From contig NZ_BLLI01000017.1 in assembly GCF_011170085.1 (NCBI RefSeq), positions 1 through 32,623 on the forward strand: 32,623 nucleotides of DNA. The letters run 5' to 3'. The position numbers and the translations under genes are program-made. Below the pieces are notes generated by a model. The model made no database searches, was not told the DNA's origin, and was given only the letters and a program-made list of their open reading frames with translations. Shown piece after piece: positions 1 through 8,309 of this stretch. Origin of the DNA: Pseudolactococcus hodotermopsidis. GTDB taxonomy: Bacteria; Bacillota; Bacilli; Lactobacillales; Streptococcaceae. Every line of letters begins with the position of its first letter. Position 1 is the first letter of the stretch.

Positions 1-83
1 ATAGATTCAAAGGTTGGACGTTTAACGCCAACTAGACGTTTAAAATGGCTATCGCTGAGTTTGCTGAGGGATTCATAGTTCAT
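1..83 (-). CDS. IS5-family-like transposase, N-terminal fragment (runs off the window)
   Basis: The ATG at 83 opens a frame that runs to the window edge. The 27 readable residues include NYESLSKLSDSHFKRLVGVK followed by a PTFES-like stretch. This resembles the N-terminal helix-turn-helix (HTH_Tnp_4 type) of IS5-group transposases, in which a 'F+RL.GV...TF' pattern is typical. No ribosome-binding site precedes the ATG. A TATACT box ends exactly six bases before it, so the mRNA would start at or next to the AUG. The family call rests on a short stretch. Confidence 0.5.
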   Translation of the reverse strand, partial: MNYESLSKLSDSHFKRLVGVKRPTFES

Positions 84-89
84 GACTAT

Positions 90-95
90 AGTATA
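90..95 (-). promoter_or_regulatory. -10 box for the edge transposase, leaderless spacing
   Basis: On the minus strand TATACT occupies 95-90 and the predicted transcription start (seven bases on) is 83, the A of the ATG. No Shine-Dalgarno sequence is visible. This is the same geometry as at udk, the HAD gene and the PLP-enzyme homologue in this window. Confidence 0.4.
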
Positions 96-105
96 ACAAA
101 TTTTT

Positions 106-958
106 TTATTTTTGGGAGAAGTCTAATTTTACATTCTCATTAACATCAAACTTCGGAAGTTTTGAGGGTAAATATCTCTTTTCAACTTGTTCTTCTTTTA
201 TTTGCAAAACAGTCTCAGCTGTCATTTTTTCATCAAGTAGAAAGCGAAAAATATTTGCTAATGTTGTATCAGTCTTTAAAAATTCTTCTTTATTCATTTC
301 CCTATATTTTTGAGAAGTCCACGAGTTATGTAAGAACAAAATACCTAGTGCATTCTTTCTCAAGACTTGTCTCACATCGAATGAATTATTAAAATAAATA
401 TTTTTATATGCCTCTTGAGCATAACCAAAACCTAGAGTAGTTTCAAGAAATGCTTGGCTTTCTTCAAATTCGATTGAAGTAACCTTGGGATTATTAACTA
501 ACAAAGGGTCAATAATACTATTACCAAGATAGTTCCAAGCCGTTTGTTGACCAGTCGCTACTCTCATCTTCAACTTACTTATCTGCATATCTCTATAACA
601 AGAAATAAGTGGATTATACGGTTTAGATACAGAAATCAAAGCTAAATTAGCCCCATTAATTACAAAATCATTTTTTCTTTGAAACTTCTCTCCCCCCTCC
701 AATATAAATCATATCAACATCAGTAAATATCCCACATGTTCTGATAAGACCAAAGAAGTTATAACATCACTTTGAACTGTCAAACCAAAATCTTCAAATT
801 AAACTAGACGGAATTTCTACATCATGAATATATGTTTCTAAATTTTTCCGATTTAAAACAATAATTTCAAAATCAGGTTCAAACTTTTTCAATGTTTCTA
901 AGCAAAGTTTCAAATAACCTGGGAGTTTTCCCTCTCAAAAATAAAATAACTTTTCCAT
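106..958 (-). pseudogene. Decayed capsular-polysaccharide glycosyltransferase (Gly_transf_sug/DXD type)
   Basis: A good ribosome-binding site (GGAG, about seven bases before the ATG at 958) starts a reading frame of the PF04488-like sugar-transferase type. The N-terminus reads MEKLFYF, a stop, then EGKLPGYLKLCLETLKKF and an F-E-I-I-V-L-N segment, as in family members that start IHYxWxGGK. The lesions are: TGA at 935-937 where the family has a Trp codon; a frameshift just before the in-frame TGA at 794-796; a lost base just before the GIFTDVDM stretch, the expected donor-binding DxD motif; and one extra base in a run of six C at 692-697. Past that run an open frame of about 198 codons continues to the stop at 106. 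Four lesions mean the gene is dead. Its 3' end may be replaced by the neighbouring insertion sequence. Confidence 0.75.
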
Positions 959-1096
959 GATATTTCTCCGCTTTATTCGTATTCTTATCACCTTGATAAA
1001 AAATTACTACTATGTTACCAATAAAAGCTTAGCTAAATCATTGTCTTTCTTTAATTTAAATATATTCCTTATTTTCGAATATTATTTAAGACAACA

Positions 1097-2122
1097 CTAA
1101 ATTTCCCATTTCATAACCGATTTTCCCCAAGAACTAGCTAAATCTTCCTCAAAGAATGTATAAATATCCATAATCGTTGTAATTTTTCTCTCAATTCCGA
1201 CAAGATTTTCAAAACGTTTTCGTGCAGTTTCGTATTTTGAAAGAAAATTAATCGTATCTTTAAAATCCTCTACTCCCGAACGAGAAGAACCTGAGAGAGT
1301 CAATCCTTTCTCAAGTATCATTCGTGTACGAACTTCAATTGGATTTTCAGAAACTCCCATCAAAGCAATTGAACCTTGTGGTTTGATATGATCAATGATT
1401 TGGTCTAAGGCATACTGACTCCCTTTTCCGCCAGCACATTCCAAAGCATTAGAAACTTTCAACTCCTCTGGAATCGCATCAATCGTGAAAGTTTCATCAA
1501 CAAACGAAAACATCTCAAGTTTCCCTTCCTCTTTACCAAAAACATATAATTTAGAGTTTGGATAAAGACTTTTCAATAAAATGGAAACAATGTAACCTAA
1601 ATTGCCATCACCCCAAACACCGAATATTTTTTTATCAGAATTTTCTACTCGCTCAAGTCGTTTGATACCGTGCATAGCTACACTAATCAGCTCAGTATAG
1701 GCAGCAACATTTGATGGCACATCAGGCAACACCCGAACTAAGCGATCTTTTCGTGCAAAGACATACTCTTGCATCAATCCATCATAACCAGATGACCTAA
1801 ACTTGGATGTTGACAGATAATTCTCTTGAACAATATCATCATGCTCAAAAGGTGTATTGGGAACGATAATCACACGCTCTCCAACCTCAAACTCGCCTGA
1901 ATAATCTTTGACAACCTCCCCCATACCTTCATGGATAAGCGCCATAGGCAATTTTTGGTTAAGAATTTCCTTGTCACGTAAACCATTAAAATAACGCTGA
2001 TCCGCATGACAAATCGAAAGGTTCGTCGGTCGAACAATTACCGTATCCCCAGTAACTTGCTCATCAACCACGACTTTCTCAATTTGTTTCGGTGAAACTA
2101 AACGATATACACTATTTAACAT
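1097..2122 (-). CDS. tarJ: Ribulose-5-phosphate reductase TarJ (CDP-ribitol pathway)
   Basis: This zinc-dependent medium-chain dehydrogenase (341 residues, matching staphylococcal TarJ) reduces D-ribulose 5-phosphate to D-ribitol 5-phosphate with NADPH, giving the substrate for TarI. Visible residues are Cys38 and the pair His64-Glu65 as zinc ligands, Glu144 as the likely third ligand, and a Rossmann GDGNLG loop at 171-176. The start at 2122 follows the tarI stop by a single base and has GAGGG eight bases upstream. A longer in-frame start at 2167 would overlap tarI and add an N-terminus that the family lacks. It is the last intact gene of the polymer operon, and I see no clear terminator after it. 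Call from family recognition; pairing with tarI is strong support. Confidence 0.88.
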   Translation of the reverse strand: MLNSVYRLVSPKQIEKVVVDEQVTGDTVIVRPTNLSICHADQRYFNGLRDKEILNQKLPMALIHEGMGEVVKDYSGEFEVGERVIIVPNTPFEHDDIVQENYLSTSKFRSSGYDGLMQEYVFARKDRLVRVLPDVPSNVAAYTELISVAMHGIKRLERVENSDKKIFGVWGDGNLGYIVSILLKSLYPNSKLYVFGKEEGKLEMFSFVDETFTIDAIPEELKVSNALECAGGKGSQYALDQIIDHIKPQGSIALMGVSENPIEVRTRMILEKGLTLSGSSRSGVEDFKDTINFLSKYETARKRFENLVGIERKITTIMDIYTFFEEDLASSWGKSVMKWEI

Positions 2123-2123
2123 G

Positions 2124-2828
2124 TCAATGTCCCTCGGAAAGAATTGCGTTAGCAATTCGCAAATCATACGGCGTTGTGACTTTCATATTTGAGTTATCCC
2201 CCTCCACCATAGCAACTTTTTCTCCCGATAATAGGACAATTTTTGCCGAATCACTGAGAATCACTTTTTGTTCACTAGAGAGTTTGGCATAACTTTCAAT
2301 GAATGTCATAATGTTAAAACTCTGAGGCGTTTGACCTTGATACATCTCATCACGAACAGGGATTTCAGTGACTTCCTTGCCATTTCCACGAACAATTGTA
2401 TCGAAAGCAGGCACAACAGTATCAACTGCCTTGTATTTTTCAAGTGCTTTGATATTATCATCAATGATTTTTTTAGACACAAATGGGCGAACCGCATCAT
2501 GTACAACGATAGAATCAGTTTCGCTAATACCATTCGTTTCCTCGATAAATTCCAATGCCTTTTCAAGCGTATCATTACGCTCAGAGCCACCCTCAATGAT
2601 ACGAATACGTTCATCAGTTACACCAAATTTCTCGAAAATTTCTTTGGTATAATCAACCCAAATTTTGGGTGTCGAAACGATAATGAGTTCAAACTGATCA
2701 TTTAAAATGAATTTTTCGACCGTATGAACAATGATTGGTTTACTGCCAAGCTTTAAAAACTGTTTAGGTAAAGGTGTGTTACCCATACGTTTTCCAATAC
2801 CACCTGCCATAATGTGTGCGTAAATCAT
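2124..2828 (-). CDS. tarI: D-ribitol-5-phosphate cytidylyltransferase TarI
   Basis: Makes CDP-ribitol from ribitol 5-phosphate and CTP. It belongs to the IspD/TarI nucleotidyltransferase family (234 residues). The N-terminal CTP-binding loop reads AGGIGKRMG (residues 8-16) with the conserved PKQF at 21-24. Further on are VVHDAVRPF near residue 110 and a late MKVTTPYDL segment. IspD (isoprenoid pathway) is the main alternative; it is disfavoured because tarJ follows at once and the context is teichoic acid synthesis. The start at 2828 overlaps the upstream stop (ATGA) and is preceded by GGTGG, so translation is probably coupled. A start three codons earlier is possible but lacks good spacing. 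Confidence 0.88.
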   Translation of the reverse strand: MIYAHIMAGGIGKRMGNTPLPKQFLKLGSKPIIVHTVEKFILNDQFELIIVSTPKIWVDYTKEIFEKFGVTDERIRIIEGGSERNDTLEKALEFIEETNGISETDSIVVHDAVRPFVSKKIIDDNIKALEKYKAVDTVVPAFDTIVRGNGKEVTEIPVRDEMYQGQTPQSFNIMTFIESYAKLSSEQKVILSDSAKIVLLSGEKVAMVEGDNSNMKVTTPYDLRIANAILSEGH

Positions 2829-3721
2829 GATTTCCACCAGCCTTCTCTATCATTTTCCTTAAGATAGTTAATATAACTAATCAAATCAACAGGTATTTCT
2901 AATTTTCTTTCCTGTCCAGAAATTGAGAGCATTCTTTCCAGTACTTCAGGATTATCTGCATTTAAAACAATTCCAGATATTTTGTTATATTTCATAATAT
3001 TTTGAAACGTTTCAAAATTATAACTTATCAAAAATTCTTCTAAAAACTTTTTAAGTCGGACATCTTCAAATAATTTTGTTCGCAGAATAGGATCTGCTCT
3101 ATATAAAAGATTTATTAGTGAAAAAATCTCATTATACAGTTCCGATTGATAATAAATTTTTATATTTCTTGGAAGTCTTTCAAAAAATAAATCGCTAATA
3201 AAGCTTTCATCTTTTAAAATCAAATAATCAAAATCAACAATATCTTTTGTATTAGAAATCATATCAATTACTTCAGATTCTGATACTAATACCCCAATTT
3301 GTAATATTTTATTTTTTGATTTCAAATCAACAATATCTCTTAAGATACTGTTCATTAATTCAGCCTCTTCACATGAATATTCAAGGTAAGCTGATGTAAT
3401 TGTTTTTTGTTTAAGATGTTCTAAAAGTCCATCAATTTCAATGGGAAATAAAGAATTTATTGCATAGTGAATACCAATTTTATTCTTAATATAATCAACA
3501 GTTTTACCACCAATCCCAACATTAATCTTAGCAATACTAATCATTTTAAAAAAGCGACTCTCAACATAATAATTGTAATCAATATCATCGTTAGAGAAGA
3601 TAAAGTCCACCACATTATTATCTATTGCATACTCAACCATTTTTGAATAATCTTTCCAAGTAAGCGGAGATGTTGCCATACTTTTAACATTAATAATTGT
3701 CTTTACTGTCCTATCAGTCAT
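2825..3721 (-). CDS. Unknown protein, possible degenerate aldo/keto-reductase-like TIM barrel
   Basis: 298 residues, soluble, no signal peptide or membrane segment. I do not recognise it firmly. Alternating short hydrophobic strands and helices suggest a TIM barrel. A middle segment (NKILQIGVLVSESEVIDM) and a C-terminal one (KISGIVLNADNPEVLERML) are reminiscent of the 'IGVSN' strand and the 'GxxxPEQLEENL' end of aldo/keto reductases, but no Asp-Tyr-Lys-His catalytic set is evident. The gene is tightly packed: its first eight bases overlap the end of the upstream polymerase gene, GGAGG lies six bases before the ATG, and its stop overlaps the tarI start. This implies a role tied to CDP-ribitol or polymer synthesis (inference). 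It is AT-rich like the polymerase gene upstream. Confidence 0.7.
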   Translation of the reverse strand: MTDRTVKTIINVKSMATSPLTWKDYSKMVEYAIDNNVVDFIFSNDDIDYNYYVESRFFKMISIAKINVGIGGKTVDYIKNKIGIHYAINSLFPIEIDGLLEHLKQKTITSAYLEYSCEEAELMNSILRDIVDLKSKNKILQIGVLVSESEVIDMISNTKDIVDFDYLILKDESFISDLFFERLPRNIKIYYQSELYNEIFSLINLLYRADPILRTKLFEDVRLKKFLEEFLISYNFETFQNIMKYNKISGIVLNADNPEVLERMLSISGQERKLEIPVDLISYINYLKENDREGWWKS

Positions 3722-6488
3722 AAGATTCCTCCATTGCCATTAATTCTTGATAAAGCGCTTCACATGGATGTTCTGGGAAATTATAAAACGAATTCATTTT
3801 TTCTAAATATTTCGACTCTACTTGGTAATTATTTTGAATAATTTTTTGAAGTTTTTCCATAAAATCCGCTACATTATCTACAACATCACCAAATTCAAAA
3901 CCAAGGTAAAATTCGCGGTATGAGTGATTACCTGCAAGAAATTCATCTCTATCTAGTTCATAGTAAACAATCGGTGTTTTATTAGCAACTGCATCAAAAA
4001 CAAAAGAGGAAAAATCAGTTACAAATATTAAATAGTTAGCTGAATCAACAGTTTGTTCCTCAAGAATATGGATATTTTTTTTACCTTCAATAAGTGGTTG
4101 TAAAATTTCCATTGCACCTGAAAAAATAGGGTGTAACTTGATATCTAGATCCAATTTATTAGATTCTAAGAATTTATTAAGCGATTTAGAAGATATTATT
4201 TTTGTTAGAGATTTGTAATACTGGCTATGGATGAATAGTTCAATATCAATACTTCTATTACCATTTTCATCAAATTTATTTAAATCGCCAACAAAATTAT
4301 CTCTCCAACTTGGGGCAAACAAAATGCGATTTACTTTATTCTCTTTATTGATTGGCATGTCAAATCGGCTCATCCCAACTTGTAAAAGACTTGAATCATC
4401 ATAATGAAGTTCTTTTGTAAAAACTTCCCGTTCATAGTCAGAGGAAATAACAATTTTATCTATATAAGTTCTTTCTACATCATAGGTTTGCGGTGCTTTA
4501 GCATGAAGTACTCCATGCTGAAGATAAATATATTTAAACCTTAAAACATCTGTCAAACCAATCATTTCCTTTCGGGAAAAAGGTACTACTGTTGCAAAAT
4601 ATTCATTGTAGGAAGCTAAGATAACTGACGTTCTTACCATCAATTTTCTATGCTCTCCACTACCATACTGAACAAATTTCATTCCAGTCATATCAATTTT
4701 TTGATCCATCATATATTTTCCTAGATACAAAAAATCTTTATGATAAATATAATAACGCTCAATTTCATCATCTTTTTTACAATCATTCATATATTGAAAA
4801 AACGCATTGTCAATTGTGTTAAAATTATCAACATACAACCAAACATTCCTAGCATTATCAATAACACTTATAGCGTAATCTCTCAAATCTTTAATATTTT
4901 TCAATGAATGCACTGTTTTATCTTCGTAATCTTCAAAACTTTCATTTTTTGAAAGCTTTGAAAGAATAAAATGGAAATTTTTTAACCATTGAATTCTTAT
5001 ATCATAAACTGTTGACTCTGCCAAAACGGCACTCGAATCATCAAAATCAAATATTTTATCATTAATATCTAAAATTCTATTTTTAATATTATAATATTTT
5101 TTAATATTAAATGTTTTACCGTTTATTTTATAATAAAAATAAATTTCAATTTTATTTTCTAAATTTAACTCTCCCAGATCAAATTCAAATTTATAAGCTG
5201 GAAATAGGTTCGAGATTTCTCTTTTACGATAACGCCCCGAAATACTTTCCCATGTTGATAATTCAATCTCAAGACCATTCACAGATGCAAAAACATTGAT
5301 GTTGACTAATTCTGCTAATTTCATCTTTAAGAACGCATATAAAACTAGCTTATTATCCACAATTTTAAAGTCAGAAATAACAGTTTCAAAATTTTCTTCT
5401 TGATAGAACTTTACACCATTTTTTCTAAAATCAATATTATCAAAAACAGCAACCTTCAAACGCTCTTCTTTCATCAAAAAAAGAGACATCCTATGGAAAA
5501 AGTCCATGGTTGAATAGTCTAGTATAATCTCATCATCAATCAATCGTAATAAGTCTCTCAAACGTATTTCCCATTTACGATATTTTTCTTTTGACAAATG
5601 GTAGGGGAATAATTTATTTGACAGACTTTCATATCGCCAAACAATTTCATTTAATGCTATGCTCTGAACTTGTTTAGGAACTTCTAAACCATTCTCAATA
5701 TAGGGTGCAAACTGCTTAGTCATATTATCCAAAATCAAATCTGCACTATAAACTGGTGATTGAAATTTATTGATAGTAGAATATTCAGAAAATCGATAAT
5801 TATAATGCGCACTCGCGACAAAGCCAATTTTATTATTTCGACCCAAAATACTCGAAATGAAAAGCATATCTTCACCGTACGGAACATTGACATCAAATTT
5901 ATTTAAATTATCATTTTTAATTGCAATATTAAGTGTCATAAAATAACTCATGTAATTATTTTTATTTTCTTCATAAAGCCCCGTCTCTTTAAAGAATTTA
6001 TTTCTTGGATGAGATTTATAAGTCTTATTCCCCTCATTATCAACATACATAAAAAAACGTGAGAAAAAAACAATATCAATCTCTCTGTTATTTTTTTTAA
6101 AAAAAGTATAAACATCTTGAAGCGTTGTTTCCGAATATGTGTCGTCCGCATCTAAAAACATAATATATTCACATGTAGCATGACTTATTCCATAGTTTCG
6201 AGCATTCGAAACACCTTGTGCCTCACATAAGATATAACGAAAAGTCTCTGGATAAATCATTGAAAATCCTTTTGCAATGTTTACGCTAGCATCTGTTGAA
6301 TTATTATCAACTAAAATTACTTCAATTTTCAAATCTTTTGTTTTTTTTTGATTGATTAAAGACTCACAAGTTTCCAAAAGCGTTTTACCAGCGTTGTAAA
6401 ACGGTATGATGACACTAATACCTCGAGAAAAAACTAAATATTTTTCTCCTCCTTCTTCAATATTCTGATTTCTTATTTTAAAACCCAT
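3714..6488 (-). CDS. GT2 glycosyltransferase fused to CDP-polyol phosphotransferase (TagF/TarL type)
   Basis: 924 residues. The N-terminal GT-A domain has ISVIIPFYN at 24-32, DNNSTD at 61-66 and LDADD at 112-116, the usual GT2 nucleotide and metal sites. A central region of roughly 360-480 looks beta-rich and has no clear family. The C-terminal third is a glycerophosphotransferase (PF04464) with QHGVLHAK, FAPSWRDN, a KLHP motif and TDFSSFVFD, the expected catalytic His and donor-binding set. It probably extends a polyol-phosphate chain on the cytoplasmic membrane face and adds sugar to it. Closeness to tarIJ favours ribitol phosphate as substrate (inference). The ATG at 6488 has AAGGTGG five bases upstream and is preferred over the GTG at 6497. 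The gene is very AT-rich: only 5 of the 60 bases at 5041-5100 are G or C. Confidence 0.85.
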   Translation of the reverse strand: MGFKIRNQNIEEGGEKYLVFSRGISVIIPFYNAGKTLLETCESLINQKKTKDLKIEVILVDNNSTDASVNIAKGFSMIYPETFRYILCEAQGVSNARNYGISHATCEYIMFLDADDTYSETTLQDVYTFFKKNNREIDIVFFSRFFMYVDNEGNKTYKSHPRNKFFKETGLYEENKNNYMSYFMTLNIAIKNDNLNKFDVNVPYGEDMLFISSILGRNNKIGFVASAHYNYRFSEYSTINKFQSPVYSADLILDNMTKQFAPYIENGLEVPKQVQSIALNEIVWRYESLSNKLFPYHLSKEKYRKWEIRLRDLLRLIDDEIILDYSTMDFFHRMSLFLMKEERLKVAVFDNIDFRKNGVKFYQEENFETVISDFKIVDNKLVLYAFLKMKLAELVNINVFASVNGLEIELSTWESISGRYRKREISNLFPAYKFEFDLGELNLENKIEIYFYYKINGKTFNIKKYYNIKNRILDINDKIFDFDDSSAVLAESTVYDIRIQWLKNFHFILSKLSKNESFEDYEDKTVHSLKNIKDLRDYAISVIDNARNVWLYVDNFNTIDNAFFQYMNDCKKDDEIERYYIYHKDFLYLGKYMMDQKIDMTGMKFVQYGSGEHRKLMVRTSVILASYNEYFATVVPFSRKEMIGLTDVLRFKYIYLQHGVLHAKAPQTYDVERTYIDKIVISSDYEREVFTKELHYDDSSLLQVGMSRFDMPINKENKVNRILFAPSWRDNFVGDLNKFDENGNRSIDIELFIHSQYYKSLTKIISSKSLNKFLESNKLDLDIKLHPIFSGAMEILQPLIEGKKNIHILEEQTVDSANYLIFVTDFSSFVFDAVANKTPIVYYELDRDEFLAGNHSYREFYLGFEFGDVVDNVADFMEKLQKIIQNNYQVESKYLEKMNSFYNFPEHPCEALYQELMAMEESYD

Positions 6489-6541
6489 ATTTTCCACCTT
6501 GTTTCATTAAATTTTTATAGTACATTTTATAACTCTGTTTT

Positions 6542-8020
6542 TCAAATCGGATACCAATGTAAATCAATAAATCCATTAGGATGAGCTGTCAATTTCCAGC
6601 TCCCTTCTTCTTTTATTATTGAAATAAAGTTGACATCTATTTTATCTGAAAAATCATCTCCAGTCATTCTTTTTCTAGTTTCATCAAATTCAAAAATTAA
6701 TTTCCACCAGCCTTTTGGTCCCTTGGGCGCTATCAGATTTAGATAATCTAATTCAAAAATAATTTCAAAATCACTAATAATTTTTGAAAAATAGACTTCG
6801 ATTTCTTGACCCTCTATCACTGTTTGAGAAAATAGATTTATGTTAAGAAATTCATCTTTTGGAATACTCATATTTGGCACAACGATAATTCTAAACTTTT
6901 TTTCAGAAAACTCACATTTTTCTACAACGAAAGAATAAGTAAGATCTAAATCCAAGGAAGGAAAGTATTCGATTTTCCTAAAATAAGTTTCGTTTTCCTT
7001 ATATATATAACTCTGTTTACCTTTTGTAAACACATTTGCCCTTTTCTTTTTTAAATTTTCAATTTCCGAAAAAGATAAACCAAATTGACTACTAAGAATA
7101 ACTTTATTCCGAATATCCTTATCAAATTTTGAAAAATCCAATTCAAATTTAGCATAACTTATGACATTTTTTATCAGTTCCTCATCTACCATGGGTAAAC
7201 TTCTAAATTCATATGAAAAAAATTTATACCACAATTCTTTAAAATAAATATTTTCTGGATTAATAGCAATTTTTTGGTTTAAAAATTCATTGACTTTATG
7301 AGCGTTCTGATGATACATCTCTTTTGACCACTTTTTAGCAGTCAAACCTTGTTCCGCAATAGAAGTACGCCAATAATAGTACTCGTAGTCATTTAAAATA
7401 ATTGTTTTAAGAGAACTTTGAGTCAATAGTTCCATACCAAAAATTCTATCCTCTCCCCAGTGAACTGACTCATTGAAATAAATACAATTATTAGCTATTA
7501 ATTCTCTTTTTATAACTTTAATCCCTGGTGCATTTTCACTATACATCCAGTGTTGAATAATATCACTATCCCTCATTACCAAACTATTACCATGAGCAGA
7601 CCCTCTTGGAACAGATCGACCATCAGGAGAAAAACGCTTCAGATAAGCTAAATCAAAATCTTCCTTTAAGATATGATTGGCTATTTTTTCAAAAGCATAT
7701 TTACCATAATAATCATCACCATCCAAAAAAGTAACATATTCTGAACGAGCAAACGACAGCCCAACATTTCTAGGTTTACTTGGTCCACCAGAATTAGTCA
7801 GCAATGTATAAGCCTTCATATTTTCGTTATCACGCTCATACTCTTTGATAATTTCAAACGTCCCATCAACTGAACAATCATCAATAATTATAACTTCAAA
7901 TTTACTTTTATCAAAAGTCTGATTAACTAACGAATTCAAAGTTTGCTTAATAATCGGCTCTTCATTCTTTTCATCTAACTTATTTAAATTATACGTCGTT
8001 ACGATAACACTTAATAACAT
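6542..8020 (-). CDS. GT2 glycosyltransferase, TarS/TarP-like (polymer decoration)
   Basis: 492 residues. The N-terminal GT-A domain starts LLSVIVTTYN, with IIDDCSVDGT and FLDGDDYY. Between them is NSGGPSKPRNVGL, close to the 'NSGG.s.PRN.G' stretch of the wall teichoic acid GlcNAc transferases TarS and TarP. The C-terminal half is a beta-rich extension without recognised motifs, as expected for the oligomerisation or substrate-binding part of such enzymes. Likely role: adding a hexose or N-acetylhexosamine to polyol-phosphate repeats; the sugar cannot be told. The ATG at 8020 has GGAG six bases upstream and is preferred over the ATG at 8044, which overlaps an upstream gene remnant. A gap of 53 bases separates its stop from the start of the next polymerase gene. 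Confidence 0.8.
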   Translation of the reverse strand: MLLSVIVTTYNLNKLDEKNEEPIIKQTLNSLVNQTFDKSKFEVIIIDDCSVDGTFEIIKEYERDNENMKAYTLLTNSGGPSKPRNVGLSFARSEYVTFLDGDDYYGKYAFEKIANHILKEDFDLAYLKRFSPDGRSVPRGSAHGNSLVMRDSDIIQHWMYSENAPGIKVIKRELIANNCIYFNESVHWGEDRIFGMELLTQSSLKTIILNDYEYYYWRTSIAEQGLTAKKWSKEMYHQNAHKVNEFLNQKIAINPENIYFKELWYKFFSYEFRSLPMVDEELIKNVISYAKFELDFSKFDKDIRNKVILSSQFGLSFSEIENLKKKRANVFTKGKQSYIYKENETYFRKIEYFPSLDLDLTYSFVVEKCEFSEKKFRIIVVPNMSIPKDEFLNINLFSQTVIEGQEIEVYFSKIISDFEIIFELDYLNLIAPKGPKGWWKLIFEFDETRKRMTGDDFSDKIDVNFISIIKEEGSWKLTAHPNGFIDLHWYPI

Positions 8021-8036
8021 TTTTCTCTCCACTCTT

Positions 8037-8189
8037 TCATTCATAAGAAAAGCATTCTATATCAATATAATGTGAAAGAATTTGTAGAACTTTCACTACA
8101 TCTAAATCCTCAATCAAAAACTCCGCATGCACCTGTAAATTAGAATTATTTAAGTCTTCCCATATTACTTTATTTTTAAAGGTAGACTC
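8037..8189 (-). pseudogene. Orphan 3' remnant of an unidentified gene
   Basis: The 265-base gap between two glycosyltransferase genes holds an open stretch of 50 codons ending in a TGA that overlaps a downstream ATG (ATGAATGA). It has no start codon in a sensible place and no ribosome-binding site, yet reads like protein (VIWEDLNNSNLQVHAEFLIE, then LDVVKVLQILSHYIDIECF). Further upstream (8190-8309) shorter protein-like pieces in other frames, such as SDFSKLFEKNKES and EYDKIVSVLYETT, are broken by stops. I read this as the wreck of a gene once coupled to the glycosyltransferase downstream. The family is not recognisable. Confidence 0.4.
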
Positions 8190-8245
8190 CTAAAGTTCTT
8201 TGCACAAGTTATATCAAAAGAGTGGTTTCATATAAAACAGAAACT

Positions 8246-8251
8246 ATTTTA
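8246..8251 (-). promoter_or_regulatory. Possible extended -10 element inside the polymer cluster
   Basis: On the minus strand the sequence TGATAAAAT gives an extended -10 (TG one base before TAAAAT), with a start predicted near 8239. No good -35 is visible. It could drive the distal, AT-rich half of the cluster (GT2, fusion polymerase, unknown gene, tarI, tarJ) separately. Weak evidence in AT-rich DNA. Confidence 0.2.
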
Positions 8252-8309
8252 TCATATTCTACTCTCTTTGTTCTTTTCAAAAAGCTTTGAGAAGTCAGAC
8301 AAGATAATA

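Larger units (their letters stand above)
1..125 (-). mobile_element. Edge of an IS5-like insertion sequence (partial)
   Basis: The first 83 bases encode the start of a transposase-like protein on the minus strand. An AT-rich stretch separates it from the neighbouring decayed glycosyltransferase. The outer boundary is inferred: the sequence around 108-125 (reading AGACTTCTCCCAAAAAT on the minus strand) could be the terminal inverted repeat, which would mean the last codons of the neighbouring gene are supplied by the element. Only one end is in the window, so neither the inverted repeat nor a target duplication can be confirmed. Confidence 0.45.

Noticed and set aside
692-697. C6 run as a phase-variation switch for the glycosyltransferase
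   Set aside because: Changing the run by one base would mend only one of at least four lesions. An early stop at codon 8 and two more frameshifts remain, so it cannot switch the gene on.
2092-2705. Open frames on the plus strand across tarI
   Set aside because: They are antisense to a clearly conserved enzyme, lack ribosome-binding sites and show no recognisable protein features.
2124-2828. IspD (isoprenoid) assignment
   Set aside because: The families are close, but the immediate tarJ neighbour and the polymer context favour TarI.
8037-8189. Real small gene
   Set aside because: There is no usable start codon or ribosome-binding site; better explained as a 3' remnant.
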